Below, piece by piece: positions 32,101 to 43,600 of a stretch of 64,000 nt of DNA. Both the position numbers and the translations under genes were made by a program. Positions within the stretch are counted from its first letter, which is position 1, and every line of letters starts with the position of its first letter. The DNA comes from Corbicula japonica (Eukaryota; Mollusca; Bivalvia; Venerida; Cyrenidae). The stretch spans positions 17,378,957 to 17,442,956 of the forward strand of contig JAZAYU010000004.1 of assembly GCA_038501625.1 (NCBI GenBank), in the 5' to 3' direction. Under the pieces are notes generated by a model, which saw only the letters and a program-made list of their open reading frames with translations, did not search any database and was not told the DNA's origin.

Positions 32101-33586
32101 AGGAAAGCTATCAGTGCTGCCCACAACAAAGGTGTTACTGCAGTAGCCTGTACCCAGAATGCCTCATACTGCTCACCAGGTCAGTGGGACTTCAAGATCG
32201 TCTCCGGGGGAGGTGAAGGTCAGGTTAGGATCTGGAGTTTCAGATATGATGGTCACGGAGATCCAAGTTATCAGCTGCTGGACACTCTGAAGGAACACAA
32301 GGGATCTGTGTCTGATATCAAGATCCGGAAGGATGACAGAGAGTGTGTGTCTGCCAGTACTGACGGAACTTGTATCATCTGGAACTTAGAGTAAGTCACC
32401 TTGTTTCATATATATGGGTTTTATTACATGTGCAAACAATGTAGATTAAGATCAGCTGGTGCATCTGTGCTGTCTGATCAAGATCTACATGGTTTGCTTG
32501 GTTGTTTGTGAATCATAATGCAAAAAGTGTAGATCCTGATCAGATGGCAGAAATGTGCCAACTGATCTGGATCTACACTGTTTGCCCTTGGATAACTGCC
32601 ATATCCCATGGAGTAAAGGGTTAACAAAGCAGATCAATTAACTTTTAAAGAGTTACATTGTATACTCGTTCACCGATTTAATTTAGTTTTCCTTTTCTGT
32701 TTTAAATATAATATATATGTTTTTAAATATAATACGATTACTTCTGCTAAAGAATAAGAGGTAGTTTATGTTCAATTATTGCTCATTATAAAATATATTT
32801 TTGGAACTTCAGTTTCTCAGAGTTGGAATTGTTAAAATATTTGTGAAGTTTAACATTTTGATGTGTTTGGTGATCTCATGTTATTCGCTGTTTCAGGAAG
32901 CGTTCAAGAAGTCAGATAGTATTTGCTAACACCCTTTTCAAGTGTGTGTCCTACAACAAAGATGAGAATCAAATCTTTACGAGTGGAACTGACAGGAAGA
33001 TTGGCTACTGGGAATGCTACGATGGGTCACAGATCCGAGATCTGGAGGGCTCCAAGACGGGAGCTGTTAACGCTATGGATCTGTCGCCTGATGGAGACTA
33101 CTTTGTTACCGGTGGTGATGACAAACTGTTGAAGGTGTGTCTAGGTGTTAGAAAACAAACATAAAATATATCATTTAAAATTTATTGGAGTTATAAGTTT
33201 GTTTTTATTGTTTCTTACAAAATAATTATCTGGGCCACAATTATTTGTATGATTTTTTTTAAAATTAAGTTAGTTTATACATACAATTTAAACTACCTAA
33301 TGCATGAATATTTGTAAACCATATTGTCACGTGCAAAAATGATACAAGTACTGTTGAAATACAAAGCAGATATACTGTTAATGCACTAAGGCAATGAAAA
33401 TTGTGTTTTATAAACTGGATATGGTGTTGTATGTTACAGGTGTGGACTTATAACCAAGGTGAGGTAGTAGCAGTCGGTACTGGACACAGCGCCACCATCA
33501 CACGTATAAAGATCTGCCCACAGCAGAAATTCATCACCAGTGTCAGCGAGGATGGTGCCATTCTCGTCTGGAAATTCCCATTCTAA
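23110..33586 (+). CDS. CFAP52: Cilia- and flagella-associated protein 52 (WD40 microtubule inner protein)
   Basis: Twelve exons join with no frame break to 668 codons plus TAA: 23110-23182, 24839-25044, 25972-26108, 26715-26843, 27895-27994, 28501-28754, 29444-29522, 30420-30559, 31053-31201, 32036-32390, 32897-33134, 33440-33586. Matches to the vertebrate CFAP52/WDR16 pattern include VIGFNG near the N-terminus, ASGQ-T-MGFK, FSPNDLYLASLGG, ASTDGTCIIWNLE, SGTDRKIGYWE and the C-terminal SEDGAILVWKFPF. The protein is made of WD40 repeats, read as two beta-propellers by family knowledge. CFAP52 lies inside the doublet microtubules of motile cilia. An X-box 83 bp before the ATG fits control by RFX factors. 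The 668 residues slightly exceed the roughly 620 of vertebrates. Exon 3 begins at a GCAGGCAGCAGCA stretch, so NAG-type acceptor wobble of a few alanines is possible. Introns hold many MITEs. Confidence 0.96.
23951..24551. mobile_element. Tc1/mariner-type MITE in CFAP52 intron 1
   Basis: TA duplications at 23949-23950 and 24552-24553 flank a perfect TIR of 22 bp beginning CAGTGGTGTGGGGCAAGTCT. 601 bp long with no transposase frame. The CAGTG start plus TA target fits Tc1/mariner. Confidence 0.83.
25045..27894 (+). other. CFAP52 introns 2-4
   Basis: Outside exons 3 and 4 this is AT-rich. Segments at 25240-25910 contain repeated short phrases such as TCCCAAAATTTAGGGAC (a diffuse inverted repeat). 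The 27030-27660 stretch is less AT-rich but has no convincing coding frame. Confidence 0.55.
28259..28445 (+). mobile_element. TTAA-class MITE in CFAP52 intron 5
   Basis: Left end TTAACCCCTTACTCCATA is clear. The second module is truncated, about 50 bp before the exon 6 acceptor. Confidence 0.72.
29050..29345 (+). repeat. Degenerate minisatellite in CFAP52 intron 6 resembling the exon 7 acceptor
   Basis: About seven irregular units of TTATTGGTTGTCAGAGGAGC followed by AGTGTGAC-type sequence. The true exon 7 acceptor 100 bp downstream reads TGTTGGTTGTCAG, the same string as in the array. Confidence 0.65.
29880..30250 (+). mobile_element. TTAA-class MITE interrupted by a second TTAA element
   Basis: Hairpin modules lie at 29895-30045, then the 166-bp insertion at 30053-30218, then the right end ATGAGGAGTAAAAGGTTAA. 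In CFAP52 intron 7. Confidence 0.78.
30053..30218. mobile_element. 166-bp TTAA-flanked MITE nested in the previous element
   Basis: TTAA at 30049-30052 and 30219-30222 flanks ends GGTGGATGG and CCATCCACC (9-bp perfect TIR). The target duplication and the clean interruption of an older repeat support a real insertion of piggyBac type. Confidence 0.82.
30760..30992 (+). mobile_element. TTAA-class MITE in CFAP52 intron 8
   Basis: TTTACTCCATAAATATGG at the left and AATGGAGTAAATGATTAA at the right enclose two full hairpin modules and the linker. Confidence 0.76.
31345..31554 (+). mobile_element. TTAA-class MITE in CFAP52 intron 9
   Basis: Two diverged modules with ATGGAGTAAAGGGTAA at the right end; the left end is eroded. 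Confidence 0.72.
32405..32624 (+). mobile_element. TTAA-class MITE in CFAP52 intron 10
   Basis: Starts about 15 bp after the exon 10 donor and ends CATGGAGTAAAGGGTTAA. Both modules are well kept. Confidence 0.76.
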
Positions 33587-34364
33587 TATCTTGTTAGTTA
33601 ACATTTTGAATATGTGAACTTGTATTTTATGAGGATCTAGGCAAACAGTAGATGGCCTCGGCATGGTAGAAGATCAGGCTAGTTTCTAAAATGCTTTCCA
33701 AACAGTCCCTCTCTTACCTGTGTACACCAACACCATCAGTTAAAATTTCTTCACAGTTTGTTGGGAAAGCCTTTTATGAACTGATGTTGAACCTACCTGA
33801 GCAAACTTGTGTGTCAAAGTTAACTAGATATACAATGTATAAAAATGCCTGAAATGTTCTGTTATATATTTGTACTTTTGCATTTTGTGTATAGCGTTCA
33901 GGCAAAAATCAGTTTTTCATCATTATCTGAGATATTATTATTAAAGTAAATATGTTTTTATTCTGTGATATAATTTATTAGATCTATCTATACATGGATA
34001 AAGATTTACACAACTTTTTAAATAGCATGCATGAATGTAAAGACTGATATTTATATTGAAGAAACAAAATACAAGAACTGAATCAGATATGATTTGGACT
34101 CCAGAAAATGTTCTTGACAAGCAATAGAAAGATGACAGTAGACAGTCATATAAATGTCCTTTGTTTTATTTTGAAATTTTAAATGTCTTTGTAAGTGTGA
34201 ATGCGTTCTAAGAGTTATATAGAGCAGAGTGCAATGGAACTTGCAATGAAGCAACAGTTTGGTCAGTTGATGAATTCCAGAACAATTAATGATAGCCAGA
34301 TTGAGTTTTGGATTTAACATGTTATCAACTCGAATGACATGACAAGCACTTTCCCTATTAAACC

Positions 34365-34554
34365 TTTCCTCCACATCTGCACCTTCGTGGTGCAAGTAAA
34401 TAGTGTAAATCCAGATCAGCTGGCACATCTGTGCCATCTGATCAAGTTCTACACTGTTCATTTTCGTATTCATTAGGTTATTTCTCACAAAAAAGCAAAC
34501 ATTGCAGAACCTGATCAGACAGCACCAATGCAATAAAAGGAGTAAAAAGGTTAA
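34365..34554 (+). mobile_element. TTAA-class MITE downstream of CFAP52
   Basis: Right end GGAGTAAAAAGGTTAA; first module full (GTGTAAATCCAGATCAGC), second module shortened. Confidence 0.72.
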
Positions 34555-34755
34555 TAAAGATGAACACTGATCAGAGATTATAGAAAGCACCGAAAATAAA
34601 CCTGCTCTTGTTCAGATCATAAGCTGTATGAATTGATTTATGTTATTACACATATATTTAAACTGCATTTTTTTTAATTTACATGGTATAAATGAATTTG
34701 TGAAACTTAAAATAAATATCTATTTCATAAACAAATTTGTGTTGTTAATAAGTTA

Positions 34756-35940
34756 ACCCTTTACTAGATATATACGCATTTTTACGCATGTGCGACCAGT
34801 CTGATCAGGATCTGCACTGGTCGCATTTTGGTCAGAAATAACCTAATGAATCAAAAAGCGAACATTAAAGATCCTGATCAGACGGCACGGATGTGCCAGC
34901 TGATCTGGATTTAAAGGGGCAACAGGACTATATAAACCTCAAGATGGCGCAAGGGCAGCCTTTTCTATAATTTTATGCATGTTACACATCAAGGAGCCCT
35001 TTTTTCAAAATTTGAAAAAACTACTGAACAAATTATTGTGAAAATTTTCACAAATGTACATTGTAAGCTTTTTAAACATTTCATCTAAAAATTTAAGTGA
35101 AATATTAATTATAAAGGTGACTCTCAGAAAAAGTTTAAACCTGTCAGACAGAAAATTTTGAATTTGAATTTCCCAGGAGGTGTGTCTAACTGATAAAACA
35201 CTGTGTTTGTAAACACAAGCACGTGCTAATGTTTAGATTCAGCAGCAAGAAAGCATGTATAATAAGACTGAATCTTAATCTCACAGTTATGAAATGTTAA
35301 TGTGTCTGTTTCCTAAATTATTTCCTTTGCAACAGAATCTGTCATTCATAATAATGTTTCCTTTCATAATATCATAAATAAATCAACACATATAGTTTTC
35401 TATAAAGAATCTGCAAAAGTTTAAAAGTTTCCCTCCGTTTTTCAAAGACAGAACAATAGCCTGGTATCAGTAAGAAAACCAGATTTCTTCTACTTCAAAG
35501 GTTACAACAGGATTGCAAATTAATTTTGTGACATTATCTTTTTATGTTGTGATAAAAGAAACATTCCTGGCTAAAGTTATGAATGAAATATTTAGTGTTG
35601 GACTGCTTGTATTTTACGACAAATAGTAAAATATGAGTTTAAATTATAGAACACAAAAACAAAAAAGAGAGGAATTATTCCAACATATAAAGAAATTCAA
35701 AGGAACCCTGAAAGGAACAATAGAAGTTCATAATCAGTGCAAAGGGAGTCTTCATTCTATCGTCTGCTGTAATGCAGTGACTCACTCTCTACAGGCTATT
35801 TTTACTACAGTTAATTATAACTGGCAGATAGCTTGTATGTAAAGCCACACCAAAAATACTCGCTGCCGAGGCAGCGAATGTTGCCCCTTTAAACTGTTCG
35901 CCCTAGCAATAAAGGTGTCTTTGTACAGGAAAGGGTTAAC
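34756..35940 (+). mobile_element. TTAA-class MITE split by a 974-bp TTAA insertion
   Basis: Left part starts TTAACCCTTTACTAGATATA at 34753 and runs to GCTGATCTGGAT. The right part resumes after 35892 with ACTGTTCGCCC and ends GGAAAGGGTTAA. Removing the insertion restores normal module spacing. Confidence 0.82.
34915..35888. mobile_element. 974-bp nested TTAA-flanked transposon
   Basis: TTAA duplications at 34911-34914 and 35889-35892 flank ends AGGGGCAACA and TGTTGCCCCT (10-bp TIR). A second hairpin, CTCGCTGCCGAGGCAGCGA, lies just inside the right end. The 69-codon open frame at 35633-35842 looks like nothing known and lies in this AT-rich interior, so it is not called a gene. Likely a non-autonomous piggyBac-like element. 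Confidence 0.82.
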
Positions 35941-38064
35941 ATATAATCCTAATGTGAATGGTGATCTGTTGATATTTTTCATGACCAAGTCATGCTCGAC
36001 CTTTGGTCTGGCATGATTTTGTTTACATACCCAATTCGAAATAAGGAGCTACAGATTGCATACTGTTATAATATTTCAAATATATTTTGCATCTCCAGCT
36101 TTTATGACTCGAGATTATAAAACGGAGAACAATCTCAGCCCTTGGCAATGAAATTGAGAGTCTCATAAGACCAATGGGAAATTCGAGATCAGAGACTGGT
36201 TTCCATTTTCACGTTACACATGATAACAAAAATCTTGGGAGTTGGGTTGTGGGGGGAGGGGTAGAATATGAACACATTATGAAGCTGTATGACATCATGG
36301 GGTATAGTCCAGACAGCAGTGTGGTGGTATGAATTAAAAATTGTTCCAAACAAACATCTCATGGTCAGCTTAGAAGCTTAGAGGCAAAGAGTCTGCCTAC
36401 AGGACTTATTCTGCTGTCTTTTGTTGAACCAGCAGCTACAGTATGTTTACCAGCTGCATGTTTACACTTAGTCAAGAATTAGGTAAGTAAAATACTTTAA
36501 TGAAATGTGTCGAATAATGCAGAGGCTGGCTCTTGAAATAGAGGCGACACTAAAATAAACACTAGTTTTACTTAGCCTTAGAAGAATGCTGTGATAACTC
36601 AGCTAGACAAAAAACAATGAATTGAATTCAATCTAGACTGTTAATGACATTGTGTCTGAACTATGAAGAGTAATTCATCTCTACAAAGTTATGGTGTTGT
36701 TTGGACTAAAAATGGCACACTGTTGAAACTTGAAGCATGACCATCTATTGGGACTGCACATGGAACTGTCTGCATGAAGTATGGTACCCATAATGCCTCA
36801 AGAGTGCAGCTGATTAAGAATCTGTTTTCAGGATTATGGTACTACTATTGCACATGCCATTATTACAATGGAGGATAACTTTAAGAACTGAGAATGACAG
36901 TTGTTTAGGACTGAGAATAGGATTGTATTGGAGTCTGGGCAGAACAATCTTTATGAAATCAGTTAGGCAAACTCCTTGACTGAGCACAACATGCATTAGA
37001 AGTCTAACCAGTGTGCTTACTTTGACTTTGTATTTCTTTTAGATGTGACTGGCGAAGGCAAATTACTGCAAAAATTTCTTGAAGAACCAATAATAGGTGT
37101 GAACATGGCGCTGTTTTAGGCTTCAGCATGACATTCCACAGGACTGAGAACAAAACTTTAGTCTAAAGACTTAGTATGACACTCAAAAAGAATGAGCATG
37201 GCACTTATGTTATAGGCTTGAACATGAAACTACATATAAGCAGAAGCATGGCACATTATAAGGACTATGTTCAAAAAGTTACTCTTCCATGCAAAGCATA
37301 TTTTTGAATTTCCGATTTTTCTGCAATAAAAATGGAACTTTAAGCCTATTTATTAAATTATTTTTTATATATGACCTTCCAAAATTGGTGCATAAAAGTT
37401 TTACATGAATACTAAAGCATATCTGGCTTTCATAGGCTTTAATTTTCATGATACAAGATACAAAACAAGTCATGATAATAAATAGTATAAAATTAATTAT
37501 TGTAGAACTATTATGTCATAGTTTATACTGAACATCAGTAATCTGTCTACACTGCACAATGCTGACATTATAATCATTACCTGTACATCAAACCTGCAGT
37601 TTACTGACAATCAACATATTGCCATGAATCACATATCATCTGTGTTTCAGAAAACACTTTACAAACAATGAAGTTTTACTTTATATATTAAAATACCACT
37701 CATCTGCAATCTAAGGCTAAAACAATTATTATTAACACTGCATGGAATAAATTTGTTTAAAATTTTAAAGCCCTCAAAACAAAATCATCAAAGTTTGCTT
37801 TCAAGATAAATTAATTCAATCCATTGTAATGTCTTGAACTTAATTTATCTGTAGTGCATAACAGTAAGCATTTTATTGTCTGACAGTCATCTTGTTGTAA
37901 ATTTTCGTGCAATTTATTTCCATAAACTTACCAGAAATATTGGGTGACTATCAAGGATCTCACACAGTTTATTCCCAGTCATTAAATAAACTGTTCTGTC
38001 TTGATAAATGACCATGACTTACAAATAAACAGAATACACTTGCATATACCAGCTTATATGCCTT

Positions 38065-38262
38065 TTATCACATTATCACAGTGAAGATCCAGATCAGTTG
38101 TGCTGTCTATTAAATCAGGATCCACAGTGTTTGCTTCTTGGTCAGAAATAACGTAGTAAATCTAAAAGCAAAAGTGTAGATCCTGACCAGATTGCAGCTG
38201 ATCTGGATCTACACTGGTTACCCATGGAATAAAAGCTATACCATATGGAGTAAAGGTTTAAG
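38065..38262 (+). mobile_element. TTAA-class MITE 3' of CHMP6
   Basis: Two modules with TTGCTTCTTGGTCAGAAATAACG linker (23 bp abbreviated in meaning to the usual CAGAAATAAC core). Right end ATATGGAGTAAAGG. Confidence 0.72.
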
Positions 38263-38401
38263 GGAGCTTACTTGTCAATAGATAAACATACAAGATGAGA
38301 AGTGCAGTGTAAATCAACTCTCTGATAGTCTGACACATACGTGTTCACAACCCAGAAATTGTAAAGCTTACTCTGACATTGTTATTATTGCAGATATTTC
38401 A

Positions 38402-38539
38402 GGGCTGGAGGTTATAAAACTGAGATTGGAAACCAGTCTCAAATCTCAAGCATCTGATTGGCTGAAATGGCGAGTGGTGGTTACAATGAGATACATGAGA
38501 TTTGAGAATGGTTTCCATGCTTAGTTTTATAACCTTGGG
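38402..38539. mobile_element. Palindromic fold-back MITE 3' of CHMP6
   Basis: Left arm complete; the centre is altered to GGCGAGTGGTGG and the right arm is partly decayed. Ends 99 bp from the CHMP6 stop codon, so it may lie in the 3' UTR. Confidence 0.76.
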
Positions 38540-38637
38540 AACTGGACAACTGTTATTCTGGTGTGAATTAAACACAGTTTCCAAGTCTAATTATCACAGT
38601 ATCTGATAGCAGATCCTCATGCACTGTGTCGGTCTCC

Positions 38638-40643
38638 TCAGCTTGCCAACATGGCTTCTGCTTTCTTCTTTTCTTTCTTGGCTTTCTGTTTCTCTGTAAT
38701 GGAATCAATCAATCAACTCAAACAGATCAGTCAAGCCAAACAGCTTCCAAAATGGTAATATATCAATAATATGGTGCATTACTCCAAGGTTTATAATCTA
38801 TACTGATTTCAAAATCTTAAAAAATCATTTTTGTGTCAGTAAAAAAAGAGTAAGAGACTGACTGAACTTCACCAGGTCCCAGAAATATCATTTCACTTAT
38901 TTTAAATTTTCAATGATATTAACCCTTCCCTACATATATACACCTTGTTGGCATGGGCAAACAGTGTAGATCCACATCTGCCGGCACACCTGTGCGATCT
39001 GATCAGGATCTACACCATTTGCTTTTTTATTAAATTATTTCTAACCAAAAAGCAAACAGTGCAGATCTTGATCAGACAGCATGTGTATATAAAGAGTGAA
39101 GTGTTTAAGGCTTGTATTACTAAATGGGAGACAGGAAAGTAGCTATGCCTCTTATACCTGCTGGTTCCTCTCCTGGTACTTCTGGCAACACTGGTTCCTC
39201 CTCACCTTCTACTGCTGGCAGTGATTGCTGAAAATAAGTCAAAATAAAATTTCTTCAATGTGTCTTAATTAGACAGGTTCCTACACCTTGACAAGCAGAC
39301 TTATGCACACCTGTGTTTACTCCAACAACATCATAAATATAAACTGTTAATACAGTTAGGCTTGTTTGATCACATTTTGCAAATTTACAAAAACCATTTA
39401 TCCAAAAAATATTTTTACTAACATAAGAAAATTAACCAGACTATTTTACTGGTCAGCATTTAATTTTACTTAAGGTAAGAACGTCTATCATTTCCTTTAT
39501 TAGACATGCTGAAGAATGAGACAAACCTTTATGATATCGTTGAGCTCAGAGAGAACATCCTCCTCATCTTCCTGTGTAAGGCTTCCTGACAATAACTCAT
39601 CAATCTCCTGTAAAACAACCACAGCATTGTTGTTCCGAGTCATAACACTAGAAAATGATTTTTAAGGGCATGTCTCTCCTATTATATTGTCATAGGTAAG
39701 ATTATTACTTAGAATTCTAACACGACTTGACGTTTTTCCCATTGAATTTGCTGTGAATTATTACACGATAATTCACCGCGCATGGGCATGGCGATAATTC
39801 ACCGGAAGCTATTGATTATTTCTTAAATAATTTGTGTGGACTTGAGAAAAAATTTGATAAACATTCAAAATGAAAAGGGGACATAACAACAAAACATTCT
39901 GATTCTTTATAAGAAAAAATTAGTGTGGAACAGCAGCCAATCATCCTGTCAAGACTATGTGTCAAACTGTTCTTCAGAGCTTGACACCAAAAACAATAGG
40001 GGGTTATCCACTCACAGGGATAAATCATCTTGTGAAGTTGGAAGAAATTGTCAAAAGGTTTTTTTGAGATATCAATTTGATTCTGGCTGTCTCTTTATGT
40101 TTCCAATCATCCTGTGAAGTTTGGTGACTCTTTAGTGATGCCCAAAAAAGAGGTGTCATCTACTCAATGAGTGCAATAGTTCTGTGAGAATTCTGGGACA
40201 AAGGTTTCTTTAAGTATTGAGCAGAAAAGGATCTGACCTTAATGGCTCCTGGTACCTTGAACTTTGACCCTGTGATCTCAAAAACAATAGGAGTTATCTA
40301 GTTTTGTAGTCCACTATTCGATTCTTAGTTCTTTACTTTCTTGTTAATATTACCTGTTGATATTCTATGTTCTCTCTTGTTTCATCCATGATCTTCTCTA
40401 CAGTCTCTATTGAGAACATCTGGAAAATATCATACACAGTAGTGATACAAGTCAATAGTTTGTAGCAGCTTTACTATAAATTACAGAAGATGATATTATA
40501 ATTATTGTAATGCATAAAAAAATAACATAAGGTTTGAATCGATAATTGATTGTCAGGCCTGCCAAAAATTCTTCATTAAATATCTGGAGATTTTGTCTGA
40601 ATATTCCAATGGTAACGATGATGATGATGATGATGATAACGAC

Positions 40644-40676
<33 letters not shown>

Positions 40677-43600
40677 ATTGTTGTTTCTTGCAGCTATTAA
40701 CTATGACTCTGATTTAACACAAGAGGGCCATAATGGCCCTATATCGCTCACCTGAGTACAAAAGTACTCTCTGCTTGTGGTTTCAGACAAGAAGATTTTT
40801 AAAGTTTTGCCTATACAAGTCTATGTAAAATGAAGTGACCCCTGGGGCGGGGCAAATTTTGACCCCAGGAAAATAATTTGAACAATCTTTGTAGAGTTCC
40901 AATAGAGGATGATAAATGCCAAATATCTAAGCTCTAGGCCTTGTGGTTTCAGACAAGAAGATTTTTAAAGTTTTGCCTATACAAGTCTATATAAAATGAA
41001 GTGACCCCTGGGGCGGGGCCAATTTTGACCCCAGGGAAATCATTTGAACAATCTTTGTAGAGTTCCACTAGAGAGTGCTAAATGCCAAATATCTAAGCTC
41101 TAGGCCTTGTGGTTTCAGACAAGAAGATTTTTAAAGTTTTTCCTATATAAGTCTATGTAAAATGAAGTGACCCCTGGGGTGGGGCCAATTTTGACCCCAG
41201 GGATATAATTTGAACAATCTTTGTAGAGTTCCACTAGAGGATGCTAAATGCCAAATATCTAAGCCGTAGGCCTTGTGGTTTCAGACAAGAAGATTTTTAA
41301 AGTTTTTCCTATACAAGTCTTTATAAAATGAAGTGACCCCTGGGGCGGGGCCAATTTAGACCCCTGGGAAATAATTTGAACAATCTTTGTAGAGTTCCAC
41401 TAGAGGATGCTAAATGCCAAATATCTAAGCTCTAGGCCTTGTGGTTTCAGACAAGAAGATTTTTAAAGTTTTACCTATATAAGTCTATGTAAAATGAAGT
41501 GACCCCTGGGGCGGGGCCAATTTTGACCCCAGGGAAATTATTTGAACAATCATTGTAGAGTTCCACTAGAGGGTGCTAAATGCCAAATATCTAAACTCTA
41601 GGCCTTGTGGTTTTAGACAAGAAGATTTTTAAAGTTTTTCCTATACAAGTCTTTAAAAAATGAAGTGACCCCTGGGGCGGGGCCAATTTAGACCCGTGGG
41701 GAATAATTTGAACAATCTTTGTAGAGTTCCACTAGAGGATGCTAAATGCCAAATATCTAAGCTCTAGGCCTTGTGGTTTCAGACAAGAAGATTTTTAAAG
41801 TTTTTCCTATACAAGTCTTTAAAAAATGAAGTGACCCCTGGGGCGGGGCCAATTTAGACCCGTGGGGAATAATTTGAACAATCTTTGTAGAGTTCCACTA
41901 GAGGATGCTAAATGCCAAATATCTAAGCTCTAGGCCTTGTGGTTTCAGACAAGAAGATTTTTAAAGTTTTTCCTATATAAGTCTATGCAAAATGAAGTGA
42001 CCCCTGGGGCGGGGCCAATTTTGACCCCAGGGAAATCATTTGAACAATCTTTGTAGAGTTCCACTAGAGGTTTCAAAATGCCAAATATCTAAGCTCTAGG
42101 CCTTGTGGTTTCTGACAAGAAGATTTTTAAAGTTTTTCCTATATAAGTCTATGCAAAATGAAGTGACCCCTGGGGCGGGGCCAATTTTGACCCCAGGGGA
42201 ATAATTTGAACAATCTTTGTAGAGTTCCACTAGAGGATGCTAAATGCCAAATATCTAAGCTCTAGGCCTTGTGGTTTCAGACAAGAAGATTTTTAAAGTT
42301 TTGCCTATATAAGTCTATGTAAAATGAAGTGACCCCTGGGGCGGGGCCAATTTTGACCCCAGGGAAATAATTTGAACAAACTTTGTAGAGTTCCACTAGA
42401 GGATGCTAAATGCCAAATATCTAAGCTCTAGGCCTTGTGGTTTCAGACAAGAAGATTTTTAAAGTTTTTCCTATATAAGTATATGTAAAATGAAGTGACC
42501 CCTGGGGCGGGGCCAATTTTGACCCCAGGGAAATAATTTGAACAAACTTTGTAGATTTCCACTAGAGGATACTAAATGCCAAATATCTAAGCTCTAGGTC
42601 TTGTGGTTTCAGACAAGAAGATTTTTAAAGTTTTTCCTTTCGGTTGCCATGGCAACCAGAGTTCTGCATGGAATTGATTTCTTTGAACAACTTTGGAAGA
42701 GCTTCATGCAAGGAACATCCGTGGCAAGTTTCTTCAAAATTGGCCAAGCCGTTTCAGAGAAGAAGTCGTTTGAAGAAAAAGTTGACGACGGACGGACGTA
42801 CGCACGGACGACGGACATCAGGCGATCACAAAAGCTCACCATGAGCACTTTGTGCTCAGGTGAGCTAAAAACAGATGATGATAACGATGATATTTTTATC
42901 ATATTCTTCTTTATAATTAATTTCTCCAAAAAGTTTTATACATGTATATCTATTTGGCTGTTTTTGCTAGAAACGGTAAAAGAACTTGTTGAAATATGAC
43001 CTGTATATATTTTATTGTTCATATTTTAACTTTCTGTTAAACCTGTTAAGAACTGTTTCAACAATATTAGAATGAACATGCAATAAAAATAGATGAAGGG
43101 ATCAGTAACACCGAGCTCCCTGTTTAGTTTATGATACATGGTTTTTGTATAGTAGTGCGAGAGGCACAAAGGCAGCATGTCACTGACCACGTCCTTGTAT
43201 AAACAATACAATAAACAAGAAATGTCCAACTGTGCATTACCATAGTCTATTATTAAAACATGTACAATACACAGATATATTTTTATCGCTAATAAAAATT
43301 TTAAGGCAAATGTTTCTTTTCAGAATAAAGTGGCAGCTAAGTGTAACAGAAGTCCTTACCTTGTGTAGCTGTTTGAGTGATTCATTTCCAGCCTGAAGGC
43401 CTTTCAGCACCTGTGCTTCTATCTGGGCAAACTCAAGGTCATGAACCTAAATTACATGTATATTCCATTAGATGAAGGCATTTATGCGTGTTCAACAATA
43501 TTCTTATACAAGTAGAATTTGGTATTCAAGCAGTAATATGCGGTCTCCCTATTAAGCAATCGGCTTATTAAATTTTGTTAGTGTCTTTAATTAAAATAAA

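Larger units (their letters stand above)
33587..38637. other. Convergent intergenic region CFAP52/CHMP6
   Basis: Contains the CFAP52 3' UTR, three TTAA-class MITEs, the nested 974-bp element and a fold-back element. A diverged fold-back copy may lie at 36110-36215. The stretch 36700-37260 has loose repeats of GCATGGCAC-type phrases. No further gene found. Confidence 0.6.

Noticed and set aside
34051..34590. 179-codon minus-strand open frame
   Set aside because: It overlaps a TTAA-class MITE and the CFAP52 3' flank, and has no recognisable domain or splice context.
40715..42867. Possible CRISPR-like array
   Set aside because: Units of 165 bp without unique spacers, in a eukaryotic genome with paired hairpin ends; it is the tandem core of element D.
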